From: Micromonospora sp. KC606
GTDB taxonomy: Bacteria; Actinomycetota; Actinomycetes; Mycobacteriales; Micromonosporaceae
Length of the DNA stretch: 64,000 bases
Reading direction: 5' to 3'
Assembly: GCF_004348675.1 (NCBI RefSeq)
Contig: NZ_SMKN01000008.1
Span: 21,079-85,078, forward strand
Positions 16,923-30,600 of this stretch are shown in pieces; position 1 is the stretch's first letter, and each line of letters starts with the position of its first letter. The notes under the pieces were generated by a model. It was not told where the DNA came from and ran no database searches. It was given only the letters and a program-made list of their open reading frames with translations. The position numbers were made by a program, and so were the translations under genes.

Positions 16923-17963
16923 GTGCCACCCACTCCCGCAGGCCAGTTGGCCGTACCGAACCTGCACCGGGCAGCGCGGATCGAGGACGCCGTGCACCAG
17001 TTGGTGGAGCGCCGGCTCCGCCGCACCGGGTGGCGGATCAACATCGTGGCGTACGCCGGCTACGGCGCCCCCGGCTGGGCGCGGGTGCTGTGCCGGGTGC
17101 TGCTCGGCCGCCCGGACACCCGCCAGCGCGGCCGGCTGGAGAAGGTGCGTGGCTGGCGCAGCTTCACCACCCTGCCCGCAAAGCACGTCACGGTGCGGAT
17201 CGAGGCCGGTGGGACCGTCCACGAGGCGCAGGCCGACCGTAGCGGCTTCGTCGACACCGTCATCGAGGGTGACTTCACTCCCGGCTGGTCGTCGGTACGC
17301 CTCAGCGTGCCCGACGCCGAGCCGGCGGAGGCTCTGATCCGGGTCCTCCACCCGGACGTGCGGTTCGGCATCCTCTCCGACATCGACGACACGGTCATGG
17401 TGACCGCGCTACCCCGGCCCCTGCTGGCGGCCTGGAACACCTTCGTCCTCGACGAGCACGCCCGGGCCGCGGTGCCCGGCATGGCCGTGCTGTACGAGCG
17501 GCTGGTCACCGCCCATCCCGGGGCGCCCGTGCTCTACCTGTCCACCGGGGCGTGGAACGTCGCCCCGACGCTGACCCGGTTCCTGTCCCGGCACCTCTAC
17601 CCGGCCGGCCCGCTGCTGCTCACCGACTGGGGCCCGACCGCCGACCGGTGGTTCCGCAGTGGCCGGGAGCACAAGCGGGCCACCCTGGCCCGCCTGGCCC
17701 GGGAGTTCCCGGAGGTGCGCTGGCTGCTCCTCGGCGACGACGGGCAGCACGACCAGGAGATCTACCGGGAGTTCGCCGCCGCCCACCCGGACAACGTCGC
17801 CGGGGTGGCGATCCGGCGGCTCTCACCCACCCAGTCGGTGCTCGCCGGCAGCCTGCCCGCCCCGGCGGGTCAATCCTCGACCGGTCCGGTGGGGCAGAAG
17901 TGGCTCGCCGCTCCGGACGGCGCCGGCCTGTGGAAACTCCTCCGCGACGCGGGCCTGGTCTGA
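16923..17963 (+). CDS. App1-family (DUF2183) phosphatase
   Basis: 346 residues from a GTG. The C-terminal half carries a HAD-like catalytic core: FGILSDIDDTVM (DxDDT nucleophile motif, about residues 145-156), YLSTGAWN, and LLLGDDGQHDQEIY. This matches the App1 catalytic domain, described as Mg-dependent phosphatidate phosphatase in yeast. The N-terminal domain (INIVAYAGYG ... VTVRIEAGGTVHEAQADRSGFVD) is typical of bacterial members. The physiological substrate in bacteria is not established. It is convergent with glgB, 18 bases apart, across a CCCGGGCCCGGG palindrome that may end both transcripts. Confidence 0.82.
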   Translation: MPPTPAGQLAVPNLHRAARIEDAVHQLVERRLRRTGWRINIVAYAGYGAPGWARVLCRVLLGRPDTRQRGRLEKVRGWRSFTTLPAKHVTVRIEAGGTVHEAQADRSGFVDTVIEGDFTPGWSSVRLSVPDAEPAEALIRVLHPDVRFGILSDIDDTVMVTALPRPLLAAWNTFVLDEHARAAVPGMAVLYERLVTAHPGAPVLYLSTGAWNVAPTLTRFLSRHLYPAGPLLLTDWGPTADRWFRSGREHKRATLARLAREFPEVRWLLLGDDGQHDQEIYREFAAAHPDNVAGVAIRRLSPTQSVLAGSLPAPAGQSSTGPVGQKWLAAPDGAGLWKLLRDAGLV

Positions 17964-17981
17964 GCGGTCCCCGGGCCCGGG

Positions 17982-22174
<4,193 letters not shown>

Positions 22175-22225
22175 CCGCTCAACCTACTGCGCGAGATCGC
22201 TTCGCGCTCGAGTCGAGTCCCCCTG

Positions 22226-22321
22226 CCCACCTGTCGGGCCGCCCCGGCTGTCGGGCGAGTCGCGGCAGGTGGCGGTGTGCCGGCGCGAGGATCGCCCGAC
22301 ATGCCACGACTCGCCTGCCGC
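22226..22321 (-). other. Highly structured spacer between glgM and glgE
   Basis: Several mutually exclusive inverted repeats fill this 96-base stretch. TGTCGGGCGA at 22249-22258 pairs perfectly with 22292-22301. The overlapping segment 22254-22267 pairs, with one mismatch, with 22302-22315. GCGGCAGG at 22262-22269 pairs with 22314-22321, and CCACCTG at 22226-22232 with 22266-22272. CTGTCGGGC is also directly repeated. The RNA could fold in alternative ways between two genes of one pathway, so it may be an attenuator, a processing site or a partial terminator. Confidence 0.45.
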
Positions 22322-22340
22322 GTCCCGGATCGGGCACCCG

Positions 22341-23549
22341 TCAGCCGGCGGCGCCGACGGATCGGTAGATGTCGAGGGTGCGCGCGGCGACGGCGTCCCA
22401 GGAGAAGTGTTCCACCGCCCGCCGCCGGCCGGCCCGGCCGAACTCGGCGGTGCGCGCCGGGTCGGCGAGCAGCGCGTTCATGGCCGCCGCCAGGTCGGCG
22501 ACGAACTTCTCCGGCGTCAGTGGTGTTCCGGAGCCGTCGGCCGCCTGCTCGATCGGCACCAGCAGGCCGGTCTCGCCGTCGGCCACCACCTCCGGGATGC
22601 CGCCGGTCGCGGTCGCCACCACCGCCGTCTCGCAGGCCATCGCCTCCAGGTTCACGATGCCCATCGGCTCGTACACCGAGGGGCAGACGAAGATCGTCGC
22701 GTGGGTGAGCACCTGGATGACCTCGTGCTTGGGCAGCATCTCGGCCACCCACACCACGCCCGAGCGGTTCGCCCGCAACTCGGCGACCAGCTTCTCCACC
22801 TCGGCGGCGATCTCGGGCGTGTCGGGCGCCCCGGCCAGCAGCACCAGCTGGGTGTCGGCGGGCAGCTCCCGGGCGGCACGCAGCAGGTACGGCAGGCCCT
22901 TCTGCCGGGTGATCCGGCCCACGTACACCACGCTCGGCCGGGCCGGGTCGATGCCGAGGCGGTCCACCACGTCGGTGCCCGGGTCCGGGGCGTACTGCGC
23001 GGTGTCGATGCCGTTGTGGACCACCCGGACCCGGTCCGGATCCACCTGTGGGTACGCGGCCAGCACGTCCCGGCGCATCCCGGCGCTGACCGCGATGATC
23101 GCGTCGGCGGCCTCGTAGGCCGTCCGCTCGCACCACGAGGAGAGCGCGTACCCGCCGCCGAGCTGTTCGGCCTTCCACGGTCGCAGCGGCTCCAGGCTGT
23201 GCGCGGTGACCACGTGTGGCACCCCGTGCAGCAGTTTCGCGGCGTGCCCGGCCAGGTTGGCGTACCAGGTGTGGCTGTGTACCACGTCCGTGCCAGCGCA
23301 GCCCGCCGCCATCTCCAGATCCACGCCCATGGTGCGCAGCGCGGCGTTCGCGCCGGACAGGCCGGCCGGTTCGGCGTACGCGACGACGCCCGGCTCCGTG
23401 CGCGGCGCGCCGAAGCAGTGCACCCGCACGTTCGCGAGCCGGCGCAGCTCCCGGGACAGGTACTCGACGTGCACGCCGGCCCCGCCGTACACCTCCGGCG
23501 GATACTCCCGGGTGAGCAGGTCGACGCGCAGCGGTACGAGATCGCTCAT
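22341..23549 (-). CDS. glgM: Alpha-maltose-1-phosphate synthase (GlgM; glycogen-synthase-like GT-B)
   Basis: 402 residues. In actinobacteria this clade joins ADP-glucose and glucose-1-phosphate to make maltose-1-phosphate, the GlgE donor, and can also act as glycogen synthase. Motifs: N-terminal LLTREYPPEVYGGAGVHVEYL, the GT-B linker region VVYVGRITRQKGLPYLL, and the nucleotide-binding site CPSVYEPMGIVNLEAMACETAVVATATGG with the conserved E-x7-E. The ATG at 23549 begins MSDLVPLRVD. It is divergent from glgC, which makes ADP-glucose, with a 93-base shared promoter region. Older annotations would call it glgA; the GlgM role is supported by glgE next door. Confidence 0.88.
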   Translation of the reverse strand: MSDLVPLRVDLLTREYPPEVYGGAGVHVEYLSRELRRLANVRVHCFGAPRTEPGVVAYAEPAGLSGANAALRTMGVDLEMAAGCAGTDVVHSHTWYANLAGHAAKLLHGVPHVVTAHSLEPLRPWKAEQLGGGYALSSWCERTAYEAADAIIAVSAGMRRDVLAAYPQVDPDRVRVVHNGIDTAQYAPDPGTDVVDRLGIDPARPSVVYVGRITRQKGLPYLLRAARELPADTQLVLLAGAPDTPEIAAEVEKLVAELRANRSGVVWVAEMLPKHEVIQVLTHATIFVCPSVYEPMGIVNLEAMACETAVVATATGGIPEVVADGETGLLVPIEQAADGSGTPLTPEKFVADLAAAMNALLADPARTAEFGRAGRRRAVEHFSWDAVAARTLDIYRSVGAAG

Positions 23550-23642
23550 GCCCGGCACCTTAGTGCAGAAACATGCCCCGTACGGAAGGAGAAGCGGCCG
23601 GTAGGAGTGGTGAACTCGCGGCCGGATGGATAGCGTCGGGGC

Positions 23643-24875
23643 ATGGCTGCCAAGGTGCTCGCGATCGTCCTGGCTGGCGGAGAGGGCAAGCGCCTGATGC
23701 CGCTCACCACGGACCGGGCCAAGCCCGCCGTCCCGTTCGGCGGGATGTACCGCATGGTCGACTTCGTCCTGTCCAACCTGGCGAACGCCGGCTTCCTCAA
23801 GATCGTCGTGCTGACCCAGTACAAGTCCCACTCACTGGACCGGCACATCACCAAGACGTGGCGGATGTCGACCCTGCTCGGCAACTACGTCACCCCGGTG
23901 CCGGCGCAGCAGCGCCGCGGCCCGTGGTGGTTCGCCGGGTCCGCCGACGCGATCTACCAGAGCTTCAACCTGATCAACGACGAGCAGCCGGACCACGTGA
24001 TCGTCTTCGGTGCCGACCACATCTACCGGATGGATCCGCGGCAGATGGTGGAGGACCACATCGCCTCCGGCGCGGCGGTGACCGTGGCCGGCATCCGGCA
24101 GCCGCTGTCGATGGCCGACCAGTTCGGGGTGATCGAGGTCGGCGAGGACGGCCGGCGGATCCGGGCGTTCCGCGAGAAGCCCACCGACGCGGTCGGCCTG
24201 CCCGACGCGCCGGACCAGATCTACGCCTCGATGGGCAACTACGTCTTCAGCACCCGCGCGCTCTGCGAGGCCGTCGAGCGCGACGCGGAGGACAAGACCA
24301 GCAAGCACGACATGGGCGGCAGCATCATCCCGATGCTGGTCGAGCGGGGCGAGGCCAACGTCTACGACTTCCGCGACAACGAGGTGCCGGGCAGCACCGA
24401 CCGCGACCGCGGCTACTGGCGCGACGTGGGGACGCTGGACTCCTTCTACGACGCCCACATGGATCTGATCAACGTGCACCCGGTGTTCAACCTCTACAAC
24501 TTCGAGTGGCCCATCTACACTGAGCAGCCGCCGTTCCCGCCCGCCAAGTTCGTCCACCAGTGGGGGGAGCGGGTCGGTCGGGCGGTCGCCTCGATGATCT
24601 CGCCCGGCGCGGTCATCTCCGGTTCGTTGGTGGAGAACTCGATCGTCTCGCCGAAGGTGAAGGTGCACTCCTGGGCGCACGTCGACGGCGCCGTGCTGAT
24701 GGAGGGCGTCGAGATCGGCCGGCACGCGGTGGTGCGCCGGGCCATCCTCGACAAGAACGTCTTCGTCCCCGAGGGCGCGGAGATCGGCGTCGACCTGGAG
24801 AAGGACCGGCAGCGCTACACCGTCTCCGACAACGGCATCGTGGTGATCGGCAAGGGGCAGCGGGTCGAGCCGTGA
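23643..24875 (+). CDS. glgC: Glucose-1-phosphate adenylyltransferase
   Basis: 410 residues. It makes ADP-glucose from ATP and glucose-1-phosphate, the committed step of bacterial glycogen synthesis. Motifs: [25 protein letters not shown] at the nucleotide site, [22 protein letters not shown] and [21 protein letters not shown]-terminal left-handed beta-helix follows ([25 protein letters not shown]). Full family length. It is divergent from glgM and followed by pgm on the same strand, which provides its glucose-1-phosphate. Confidence 0.96.
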   Translation: MAAKVLAIVLAGGEGKRLMPLTTDRAKPAVPFGGMYRMVDFVLSNLANAGFLKIVVLTQYKSHSLDRHITKTWRMSTLLGNYVTPVPAQQRRGPWWFAGSADAIYQSFNLINDEQPDHVIVFGADHIYRMDPRQMVEDHIASGAAVTVAGIRQPLSMADQFGVIEVGEDGRRIRAFREKPTDAVGLPDAPDQIYASMGNYVFSTRALCEAVERDAEDKTSKHDMGGSIIPMLVERGEANVYDFRDNEVPGSTDRDRGYWRDVGTLDSFYDAHMDLINVHPVFNLYNFEWPIYTEQPPFPPAKFVHQWGERVGRAVASMISPGAVISGSLVENSIVSPKVKVHSWAHVDGAVLMEGVEIGRHAVVRRAILDKNVFVPEGAEIGVDLEKDRQRYTVSDNGIVVIGKGQRVEP

Positions 24876-24948
24876 GCATCCGCCACGTGTGACCCGCCCC
24901 TTCGCCGGGAAAGAGTCGACGTCCGACCCGCTCCAGGAGGTTGCCGCA

Positions 24949-26592
24949 GTGACCCACCCCCGCGCCGGCCAGCCCGCCGACCCCGCCGACCTGGTCGACG
25001 TGCCGAAGCTGGTGACCGCTTACTACGCCGAGCATCCCGATCCGGAGAACCCGGCGCAGCAGGTCTCCTTCGGTACCTCGGGGCACCGCGGGTCGAGCCT
25101 GCGGTCCGCGTTCAACGAGGATCACATCCTCGCGGTCACCCAGGCGCTCTGCGACTACCGGCGCGAGCGCGGCGTCGACGGCCCGCTCTTCCTGGCTCGG
25201 GACACCCACGCCCTGTCCTCCCCCGCCGCGGTGAGCGCGCTGGAGGTGCTGGCCGCCAACGACGTGACCGTGCTGGCGGACAGCCGGGACGGCTACACCC
25301 CCACCCCAGCCCTGTCGCACGCCGTGCTGGCCCACAACCGGGGGCGCACCAGCGGGCTCGCCGACGGCATCGTGATCACTCCGTCGCACAACCCGCCCGA
25401 CGACGGCGGCTTCAAGTACAACCCCACCCACGGTGGCCCGGCCGACACCGACGTCACGTCGTGGATCCAGGACCGGGCCAACGCGATCCTCGCCGCCGGG
25501 CTCAAGGAGGTGCGGCGGATCCCGTACGCGCGCGCCCGCGCCGCCGACACCACCGGCGGGTACGACTTCCTCGCCCACTACGTCGACGACCTGCCCGCCG
25601 CGATCGACCTCGACGCCATCCGGCACGCCGGGGTCCGCATCGGCGCCGACCCGATGGGCGGGGCTAGCGTCGCGTACTGGGGGGAGATCGCCGAGCGGCA
25701 CCGCCTCGACCTCACCGTGGTCAATCCGACGGTCGATCCGACCTGGCGGTTCATGACTCTCGACGGTGACGGCAAGATCCGGATGGACTGCTCCTCGCCG
25801 AACGCGATGGCGTCGCTGATCGCGGCCCGCGCCGACTTCCAGGTCTCCACCGGCAACGACGCCGACGCCGACCGGCACGGCATCGTCACCCCCGACGGCG
25901 GCCTGATGAACCCCAACCACTACCTGGCGGTCGCCATCGGCCACCTGTTCCGCACCCGCACGCAGTGGGGGCCGGCCGCCGCGGTCGGCAAGACCCTGGT
26001 CTCCTCCTCCATGATCGACCGGGTCGCCGCCGACCTGGGACGCCCCCTCTTGGAGGTCCCGGTCGGCTTCAAGTGGTTTGTGGCCGGTCTGCTCGACGGC
26101 GCGGTCGGCTTCGGCGGCGAGGAGAGCGCGGGCGCGTCGTTCCTGCGCCGCGACGGGAGTACCTGGACCACCGACAAGGACGGCATCCTGCTCTGCCTGC
26201 TCGCCGCCGAGATCATGGCGACCACCGGGCGGACCCCGAGCGAGCACTGGTCCGAGCTGGCCGGGCGCCACGGCGCGCCCACGTACGCGCGGATCGACGC
26301 GCCGGCCACCCGGGAGCAGAAGGCCGTGCTCGCCAAGCTCTCGCCCGAGCAGGTGACCGCGACCGAGCTGGCCGGGGAGCTGATCACCGCGACGCTCACC
26401 ACCGCCCCCGGCAACGGCGCGCCGATCGGCGGGCTCAAGGTGGCCACGGAGTCCGGCTGGTTCGCCGCCCGCCCCTCGGGTACGGAGGACGTCTACAAGA
26501 TCTACGCCGAGTCGTTCCGGGGCCCGGAGCACCTGGCCCGGATCCAGCAGGAGGCCGAGGACCTGGTTGGTGAGGTGCTGCGGCGAGCCTGA
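24949..26592 (+). CDS. pgm: Phosphoglucomutase, alpha-D-glucose-specific
   Basis: 547 residues, interconverting glucose-6-phosphate and glucose-1-phosphate. The phosphoserine loop [14 protein letters not shown], the metal loop DADADRHG, the sugar-binding [10 protein letters not shown] and the phosphate-binding [16 protein letters not shown] are all present. The GTG at 24949 is preceded by AGGAGG at eight bases, which decides the start over an earlier frame opening at 24889. It lies 73 bases after glgC and is very likely co-transcribed, supplying glucose-1-phosphate to both GlgC and GlgM. Two hairpins follow the stop codon. Confidence 0.95.
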   Translation: MTHPRAGQPADPADLVDVPKLVTAYYAEHPDPENPAQQVSFGTSGHRGSSLRSAFNEDHILAVTQALCDYRRERGVDGPLFLARDTHALSSPAAVSALEVLAANDVTVLADSRDGYTPTPALSHAVLAHNRGRTSGLADGIVITPSHNPPDDGGFKYNPTHGGPADTDVTSWIQDRANAILAAGLKEVRRIPYARARAADTTGGYDFLAHYVDDLPAAIDLDAIRHAGVRIGADPMGGASVAYWGEIAERHRLDLTVVNPTVDPTWRFMTLDGDGKIRMDCSSPNAMASLIAARADFQVSTGNDADADRHGIVTPDGGLMNPNHYLAVAIGHLFRTRTQWGPAAAVGKTLVSSSMIDRVAADLGRPLLEVPVGFKWFVAGLLDGAVGFGGEESAGASFLRRDGSTWTTDKDGILLCLLAAEIMATTGRTPSEHWSELAGRHGAPTYARIDAPATREQKAVLAKLSPEQVTATELAGELITATLTTAPGNGAPIGGLKVATESGWFAARPSGTEDVYKIYAESFRGPEHLARIQQEAEDLVGEVLRRA

Positions 26593-26626
26593 GCCGCCCG
26601 TCGTGGCCGCTGCCATGGGGTTGGAC

Positions 26627-26682
26627 CGTTCGTCCCGCACGGGATGAACGAGATGCCGGTCGACCTGTCGTGGTGCGACAGG
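26627..26682 (+). terminator. Tandem hairpins after pgm
   Basis: CGTTCGTCCCG (26627-26637) pairs with 26640-26650 with one G-T type mismatch, and CCTGTCG (26664-26670) pairs perfectly with CGACAGG (26676-26682). They start 35 bases after the pgm stop and probably end the glgC-pgm transcript. Confidence 0.42.
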
Positions 26683-26838
26683 CAGATCCAGCTGGTTGGT
26701 CTCGTCAGGGAGAGCACCTGAGCGGGAGGTGCCGGCCCTCGGCGCGGACGGGCTAGCCGAGATTGCGCGATTCTCCCGTTACGGAACCCGGTCTCGCTCG
26801 ATGTACAAGTGATCGATTCACACACCGGGGGATTGTCG

Positions 26839-27795
26839 ATGCGCATTCTGATCACAGGCGGGGCCGGCTTCATCGGGTCCAACTTGGCCCGCGCCGCGCT
26901 GGTCGAGCCCGCCGTCAAAGAGGTGACCGTTCTCGACGACCTGTCTGTCGGGCTGCGCGGCAACCTTGACGGGCTGGACGTCAACCTTGTCGAGGGCTCG
27001 ATCCTGGACCGCGCCGCCCTGGATACGGCGATGGCCGGACGGGAGGCGGTCGTCCACCTAGCCGCGCTGCCCAGTGTGCCCCGCTCGCTGCGCGATCCGG
27101 TGGCCTCCCACCACGCAAACGCCACGGGCACCCTCATGGTCCTCGAGGCGGCACGACGGCACGACGTCGGCCACGTCCTGGTCGCCTCCTCCTCGTCGGT
27201 CTACGGCATGAACCCGGTGCTGCCGAAGGCGGAGCTGACCTGGACCCGGCCGATGAGTCCGTACGCCGCCAGCAAGCTCGCCACCGAGGCGTACGCCCTC
27301 GCCCACCAGGCATCGTTCGGCCTGCCGACACTGGCCTTCCGGTTCTTCAACGTGTTCGGTCCGGGCCAGCGGCATGACCACGCCTACGCCGCCGTCATCC
27401 CTCGGTTCGTCCACGCGGCCCTGTGTGGAGCGCCCGTCGTGCTGCACGGCGACGGCACACAGTCCCGCGACTTCACCTTTGTCGGCTCGGTGTGCCAGGT
27501 CATCCTCGACGCGCTCCGTCGTCGGGTGCACCACCCGCATCCGGTCAACCTCGCGTTCGGGGCGCGGGCCAGCCTGCTGGAGGTCCTCGACGAACTCAGC
27601 GAGCTGCTGGGACGGCCGGTCGTCCGGGAGTACGCCCCGCCCCGCATCGGCGACGTCCCGCACTCGCTGGCCGACAACAGCACATTGCGGGAGCTGTTTC
27701 CGGACGTCGCGCCGGTCGCCCGGGTCGACGGTCTCCGGGCGACCGTCGAGTGGATGGCCAGGCGGCTGGGCGTCGAACCCAGCGCGCCACGGTGA
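26839..27795 (+). CDS. NAD-dependent nucleotide-sugar epimerase (UDP-GlcNAc/UDP-glucose 4-epimerase-like)
   Basis: 318 residues from the ATG at 26839 after GGGGGA. Extended SDR: ITGGAGFIGSNL cofactor motif, HLAALPSVPRSL, the SSSSVYG serine region, YAASK catalytic pair, RFFNVFGPGQ and the substrate loop DGTQSRDFTFV. The PSVPRSLRDP segment resembles WbpP-type UDP-GlcNAc C4-epimerases. With the 6-dehydrogenase at 45174 it could make a UDP-GalNAc uronic acid; that pairing is inference. First gene of the exopolysaccharide locus; AT-richer bases upstream (26781-26810) probably hold its promoter. Confidence 0.82.
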   Translation: MRILITGGAGFIGSNLARAALVEPAVKEVTVLDDLSVGLRGNLDGLDVNLVEGSILDRAALDTAMAGREAVVHLAALPSVPRSLRDPVASHHANATGTLMVLEAARRHDVGHVLVASSSSVYGMNPVLPKAELTWTRPMSPYAASKLATEAYALAHQASFGLPTLAFRFFNVFGPGQRHDHAYAAVIPRFVHAALCGAPVVLHGDGTQSRDFTFVGSVCQVILDALRRRVHHPHPVNLAFGARASLLEVLDELSELLGRPVVREYAPPRIGDVPHSLADNSTLRELFPDVAPVARVDGLRATVEWMARRLGVEPSAPR

Positions 27796-28080
27796 TTCGG
27801 CAGCGAGCCGGGTGAAACAGCTCGCCTCCCGGCGCGCCCGTCCGGCCCGCGACGGGTAGAGGTTGCCGAGCTGGGGCACAGGCGGTCTCAGCGTACGCGC
27901 GGGGTGTGGGTCGTGGCCCCGTTGACACGGCGCTGCGCCAGTTCTCCCTAGTGGGCCAGGCCACGGTCGCACGGCCGACGATCCGGCGTACTGGTGCTGG
28001 TAGCGCTTCCGGTGCCGTCCCACGTGCCCTACCGGGCCGACGCCGATGGCATCTTGTTCGGACGGAGGCAGTTGGAGAAG

Positions 28081-29487
28081 ATGGAGGAGCGGGTGGTGGG
28101 AGGCGCCTCCCGGGGCCGGTCGGTCACCTTTCCCGTCGATCGGTCCCGCGACCCCCGTCAGACGGAGTCGGTTCCGGGCGGTGAAGCGCGGGCGGGGCTG
28201 GGCAAGGCCGCCAGCGGGATGACCTGGAGCCTACTCGGCCTCATCGTGGCCCAGGTGGCGCAGTGGGCGGTCATGGTGCTGCTGTCGCGTCTCGGCACAC
28301 CGGAGATGGTTGGCCAGTACGCCCTGGGGCTTGCGGTTGGCGCGCCGGTCATCCTGCTGGCCGGCTTCGGGCTGCGAACGGTACAGGTGACGGACACTGG
28401 CCCGCTCTTCAGCTTCAACGACTACCTTCGGCTTCGGACGTCCGGCATGGTCGTCGCGCTGCTGCTGATCGGTGTCATTGCGGCGTTCGTCGGCCCGGCT
28501 GCTGGGGTCGTCGTGCTGCTGGTCGGCGTCGCCAAGGCCCTCGATGCCGTCGGCGACATCTACTGGGGACTGTTCCAGCGGCATGAGCGGATGCGCCCGA
28601 TCGCCATCTCCATGATTTCCAACGGGTTGATCAGTGTCCTGGCAGTGGTCTCACTGCTGGTACTGACCGGGAGTATCGGGTGGGCGATGATCGGCTCCGT
28701 CATCGGTTCCCTGGCGGGCTCGGTCGGCTACTGCGCCCGGGCCGCGAAGCCGCTGACCACCATCGAACCGACAACGGACGTGGCGGCCGGTGGGACTCGC
28801 CACGGCCCGCCGCCGGACCGCCCAGCGGCGCTGCGCCGGATGGCTCGACTTGCTGTGGTCGCAGCGCCGCTCGGCCTAGCCTCCGGCCTGGTGTCGCTAT
28901 CGGAGAATCTGCCTCGGTACCTGGCCGGACATTTGTTGGGTACTGCGGCTCTCGGTATCTTCGCTGCCCTGGCCTACATCGTGCTCGCCGCCAACGTCCT
29001 CTTCGCTGCGATCAGTCAGTTGTTGTTGCCCCGGCTCACCCGGCTGTTCGCGGCAGGCGACGTGACGGCCTTCACCGCGCTCACCCTGAAACTGATCCTG
29101 GGAACTCTGTGCTGCGGTGCGGTGGTCGTCGCCGTGGTGATCGGCGCCGGGCCCGCCACCGTCCGCCTCGTCTACGGAGCGCCGTACGACGGCCACGCCG
29201 TGGTGCTGATCCTGCTGACCATTGCCGCAGTGCTTCGCGGCGCCGTCTTCTTCCTCAACACGGCGCTCTACGCGCTCCGAAAATTCGGCAACCAACTGGT
29301 CGCCAGCATGATCATGGTGGCCGTCGCCGGGAGTGGTGGATATCTCCTGATTCCACGTTTCGGACTGGTCGGGGCTGCCTGGTCCGTGATCATCACTGCC
29401 AGCGGCGACAGTCTGCTGAAAGCCCTGATGCTGAAGCGAGCACTTGCGAAGAGACTATCGACTCGACCAGTGCAGGCATCTGGTTGA
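28081..29487 (+). CDS. Wzx-like polysaccharide flippase
   Basis: About 468 residues with some 12-14 membrane helices in a MATE/MOP fold. It opens with MTWSLLGLIVAQVAQWAVMVLLSRLGTPEMVGQYALG, which is typical of oligosaccharide flippases (first helix followed by LG-x-YALG), shown here only in part. Later it has RYLAGHLLGTAALGIFAALAYIV and GLVGAAWSVI. It moves undecaprenyl-linked repeat units outward. The start is uncertain: I take the ATG at 28081 with GGAGG 11 bases upstream, but a GTG at 27994 would add 29 residues. The first 40 residues are soluble. A terminator hairpin overlaps the stop codon. Confidence 0.8.
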   Translation: MEERVVGGASRGRSVTFPVDRSRDPRQTESVPGGEARAGLGKAASGMTWSLLGLIVAQVAQWAVMVLLSRLGTPEMVGQYALGLAVGAPVILLAGFGLRTVQVTDTGPLFSFNDYLRLRTSGMVVALLLIGVIAAFVGPAAGVVVLLVGVAKALDAVGDIYWGLFQRHERMRPIAISMISNGLISVLAVVSLLVLTGSIGWAMIGSVIGSLAGSVGYCARAAKPLTTIEPTTDVAAGGTRHGPPPDRPAALRRMARLAVVAAPLGLASGLVSLSENLPRYLAGHLLGTAALGIFAALAYIVLAANVLFAAISQLLLPRLTRLFAAGDVTAFTALTLKLILGTLCCGAVVVAVVIGAGPATVRLVYGAPYDGHAVVLILLTIAAVLRGAVFFLNTALYALRKFGNQLVASMIMVAVAGSGGYLLIPRFGLVGAAWSVIITASGDSLLKALMLKRALAKRLSTRPVQASG

Positions 29488-29523
29488 CAGCCCGGGGCGG
29501 CCGGCAGGTCATGCCGGGCTGTC
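29486..29523. terminator. Terminator hairpin between convergent genes
   Basis: GACAGCCCGG (29486-29495) and CCGGGCTGTC (29514-29523) form a perfect ten-base stem whose left arm includes the flippase stop codon. It lies between the flippase and the convergent epimerase and could end transcription from either side. Confidence 0.45.
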
Positions 29524-29685
29524 GCGGGGGTGCGGGCAGTGCCGGAACCCGGTCGGGACACAGCCGCCAGAGCAGGTCGGCGGTCGGCGAGCAGGAGGGC
29601 TGGCCGGCGGCATGGCGCTTCAAGATCGTGTACTCGCAACCCGTTCCAGGAGACCGCCGTGGGTCGGCGGATCACCCGGGCGTGT

Positions 29686-30600
29686 TCAGACGGTCACGGG
29701 CTTGGACGCCAGACAACCCGCGACGTCGGCCCAGACCGTCGTGAGGGAATCCGCCAGGCCGTGCCGGGGTGACCAGCCAAGCAATTCGGCGGAGCGGGTG
29801 AGGTCGGCGCACATCCACGACACCGCAGCCGAGCGGGCGGCGTCCGGCGCGAAATCACCCGAGGTGATTTCGCCGGTGAAGCCCGCGACGTCGGCGAGCA
29901 GCCGTACCACCTCCGGGGTGCCCACCGCCCGACCGCTGCCGATGTTGAACACGACGGCTCCGGGGAACTCGGGCCGCAGCGCGGCGTGTACCGCCGCGGC
30001 GATGTCCCGGACATCGACGAAGTCGCGCCACGTGTCGTGCAGGCCCAGGGGCAGGCGTACGTCACCCTGGGCAATCGCCTCGCACAGCCTCGCCGCGGTA
30101 CGGCCGAGCAGGTTGCCGGCGGGCAGTCCCGGCCCGATCGGGTTGAACACCCGCAGCACCACGGCGTCGAGCCGGCCCGCCGTGACGGCACGTTCGACCA
30201 GTCGGGTGGCGGCGAGGTGGCTGAGGCCGTACTCGCCGACCGGATCGGCCGGATCGTCCTCGCGAACGGCGTGCCCGTGTGGGACCGCACCGTACTCGGC
30301 GGCCGAGCCGATCCGCACCAGTCGTGCCCCGGACGCGGCCAGGTTCATCGCGTCGACGAGCTTGGCGACGGCGGCGGTGTGCGCCAGCACGAACTCGTGC
30401 CCGCAACCCACTATGCGCCCGGCCGCGACGACCACCGCGTCCGGCCGCTTCCTCGTCAGCAGTGCCGCGAGGGCGCGGACGTCGACGGTTACCAGATCAC
30501 ACTCCTGGCGTGTGGGTGAGTGGACGGTCATCTCCTCGGCGAGGCGCTGGCGGATGTGCCGACCGAGGAAGCCGGACGCGCCGAACAGAAGGACGTTCAT
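29686..30600 (-). CDS. NAD-dependent epimerase/reductase-like protein with altered YxxxK motif
   Basis: 304 residues, extended SDR family. It has the GASGFLGRHI cofactor loop, the GSAAEYG serine region, RVFNPIGPG and DTWRDFVDVRDIA. The catalytic pair that is normally YxxxK reads YGLSH, so the lysine is a histidine. The enzyme may be inactive, may use an altered mechanism, or may act as a binding partner. Its ATG overlaps the stop of the sugar transferase gene upstream by four bases (ATGA), so the two are coupled. The RmlD/CapF-like role in making a deoxysugar donor is a family-level guess. Confidence 0.7.
   Translation of the reverse strand: MNVLLFGASGFLGRHIRQRLAEEMTVHSPTRQECDLVTVDVRALAALLTRKRPDAVVVAAGRIVGCGHEFVLAHTAAVAKLVDAMNLAASGARLVRIGSAAEYGAVPHGHAVREDDPADPVGEYGLSHLAATRLVERAVTAGRLDAVVLRVFNPIGPGLPAGNLLGRTAARLCEAIAQGDVRLPLGLHDTWRDFVDVRDIAAAVHAALRPEFPGAVVFNIGSGRAVGTPEVVRLLADVAGFTGEITSGDFAPDAARSAAVSWMCADLTRSAELLGWSPRHGLADSLTTVWADVAGCLASKPVTV

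Noticed and set aside
26781..26810. GGAAC followed by TACAAG as an ECF-sigma promoter for the epimerase
   Set aside because: Spacing and -10 match are only approximate, so I did not list it as a feature.
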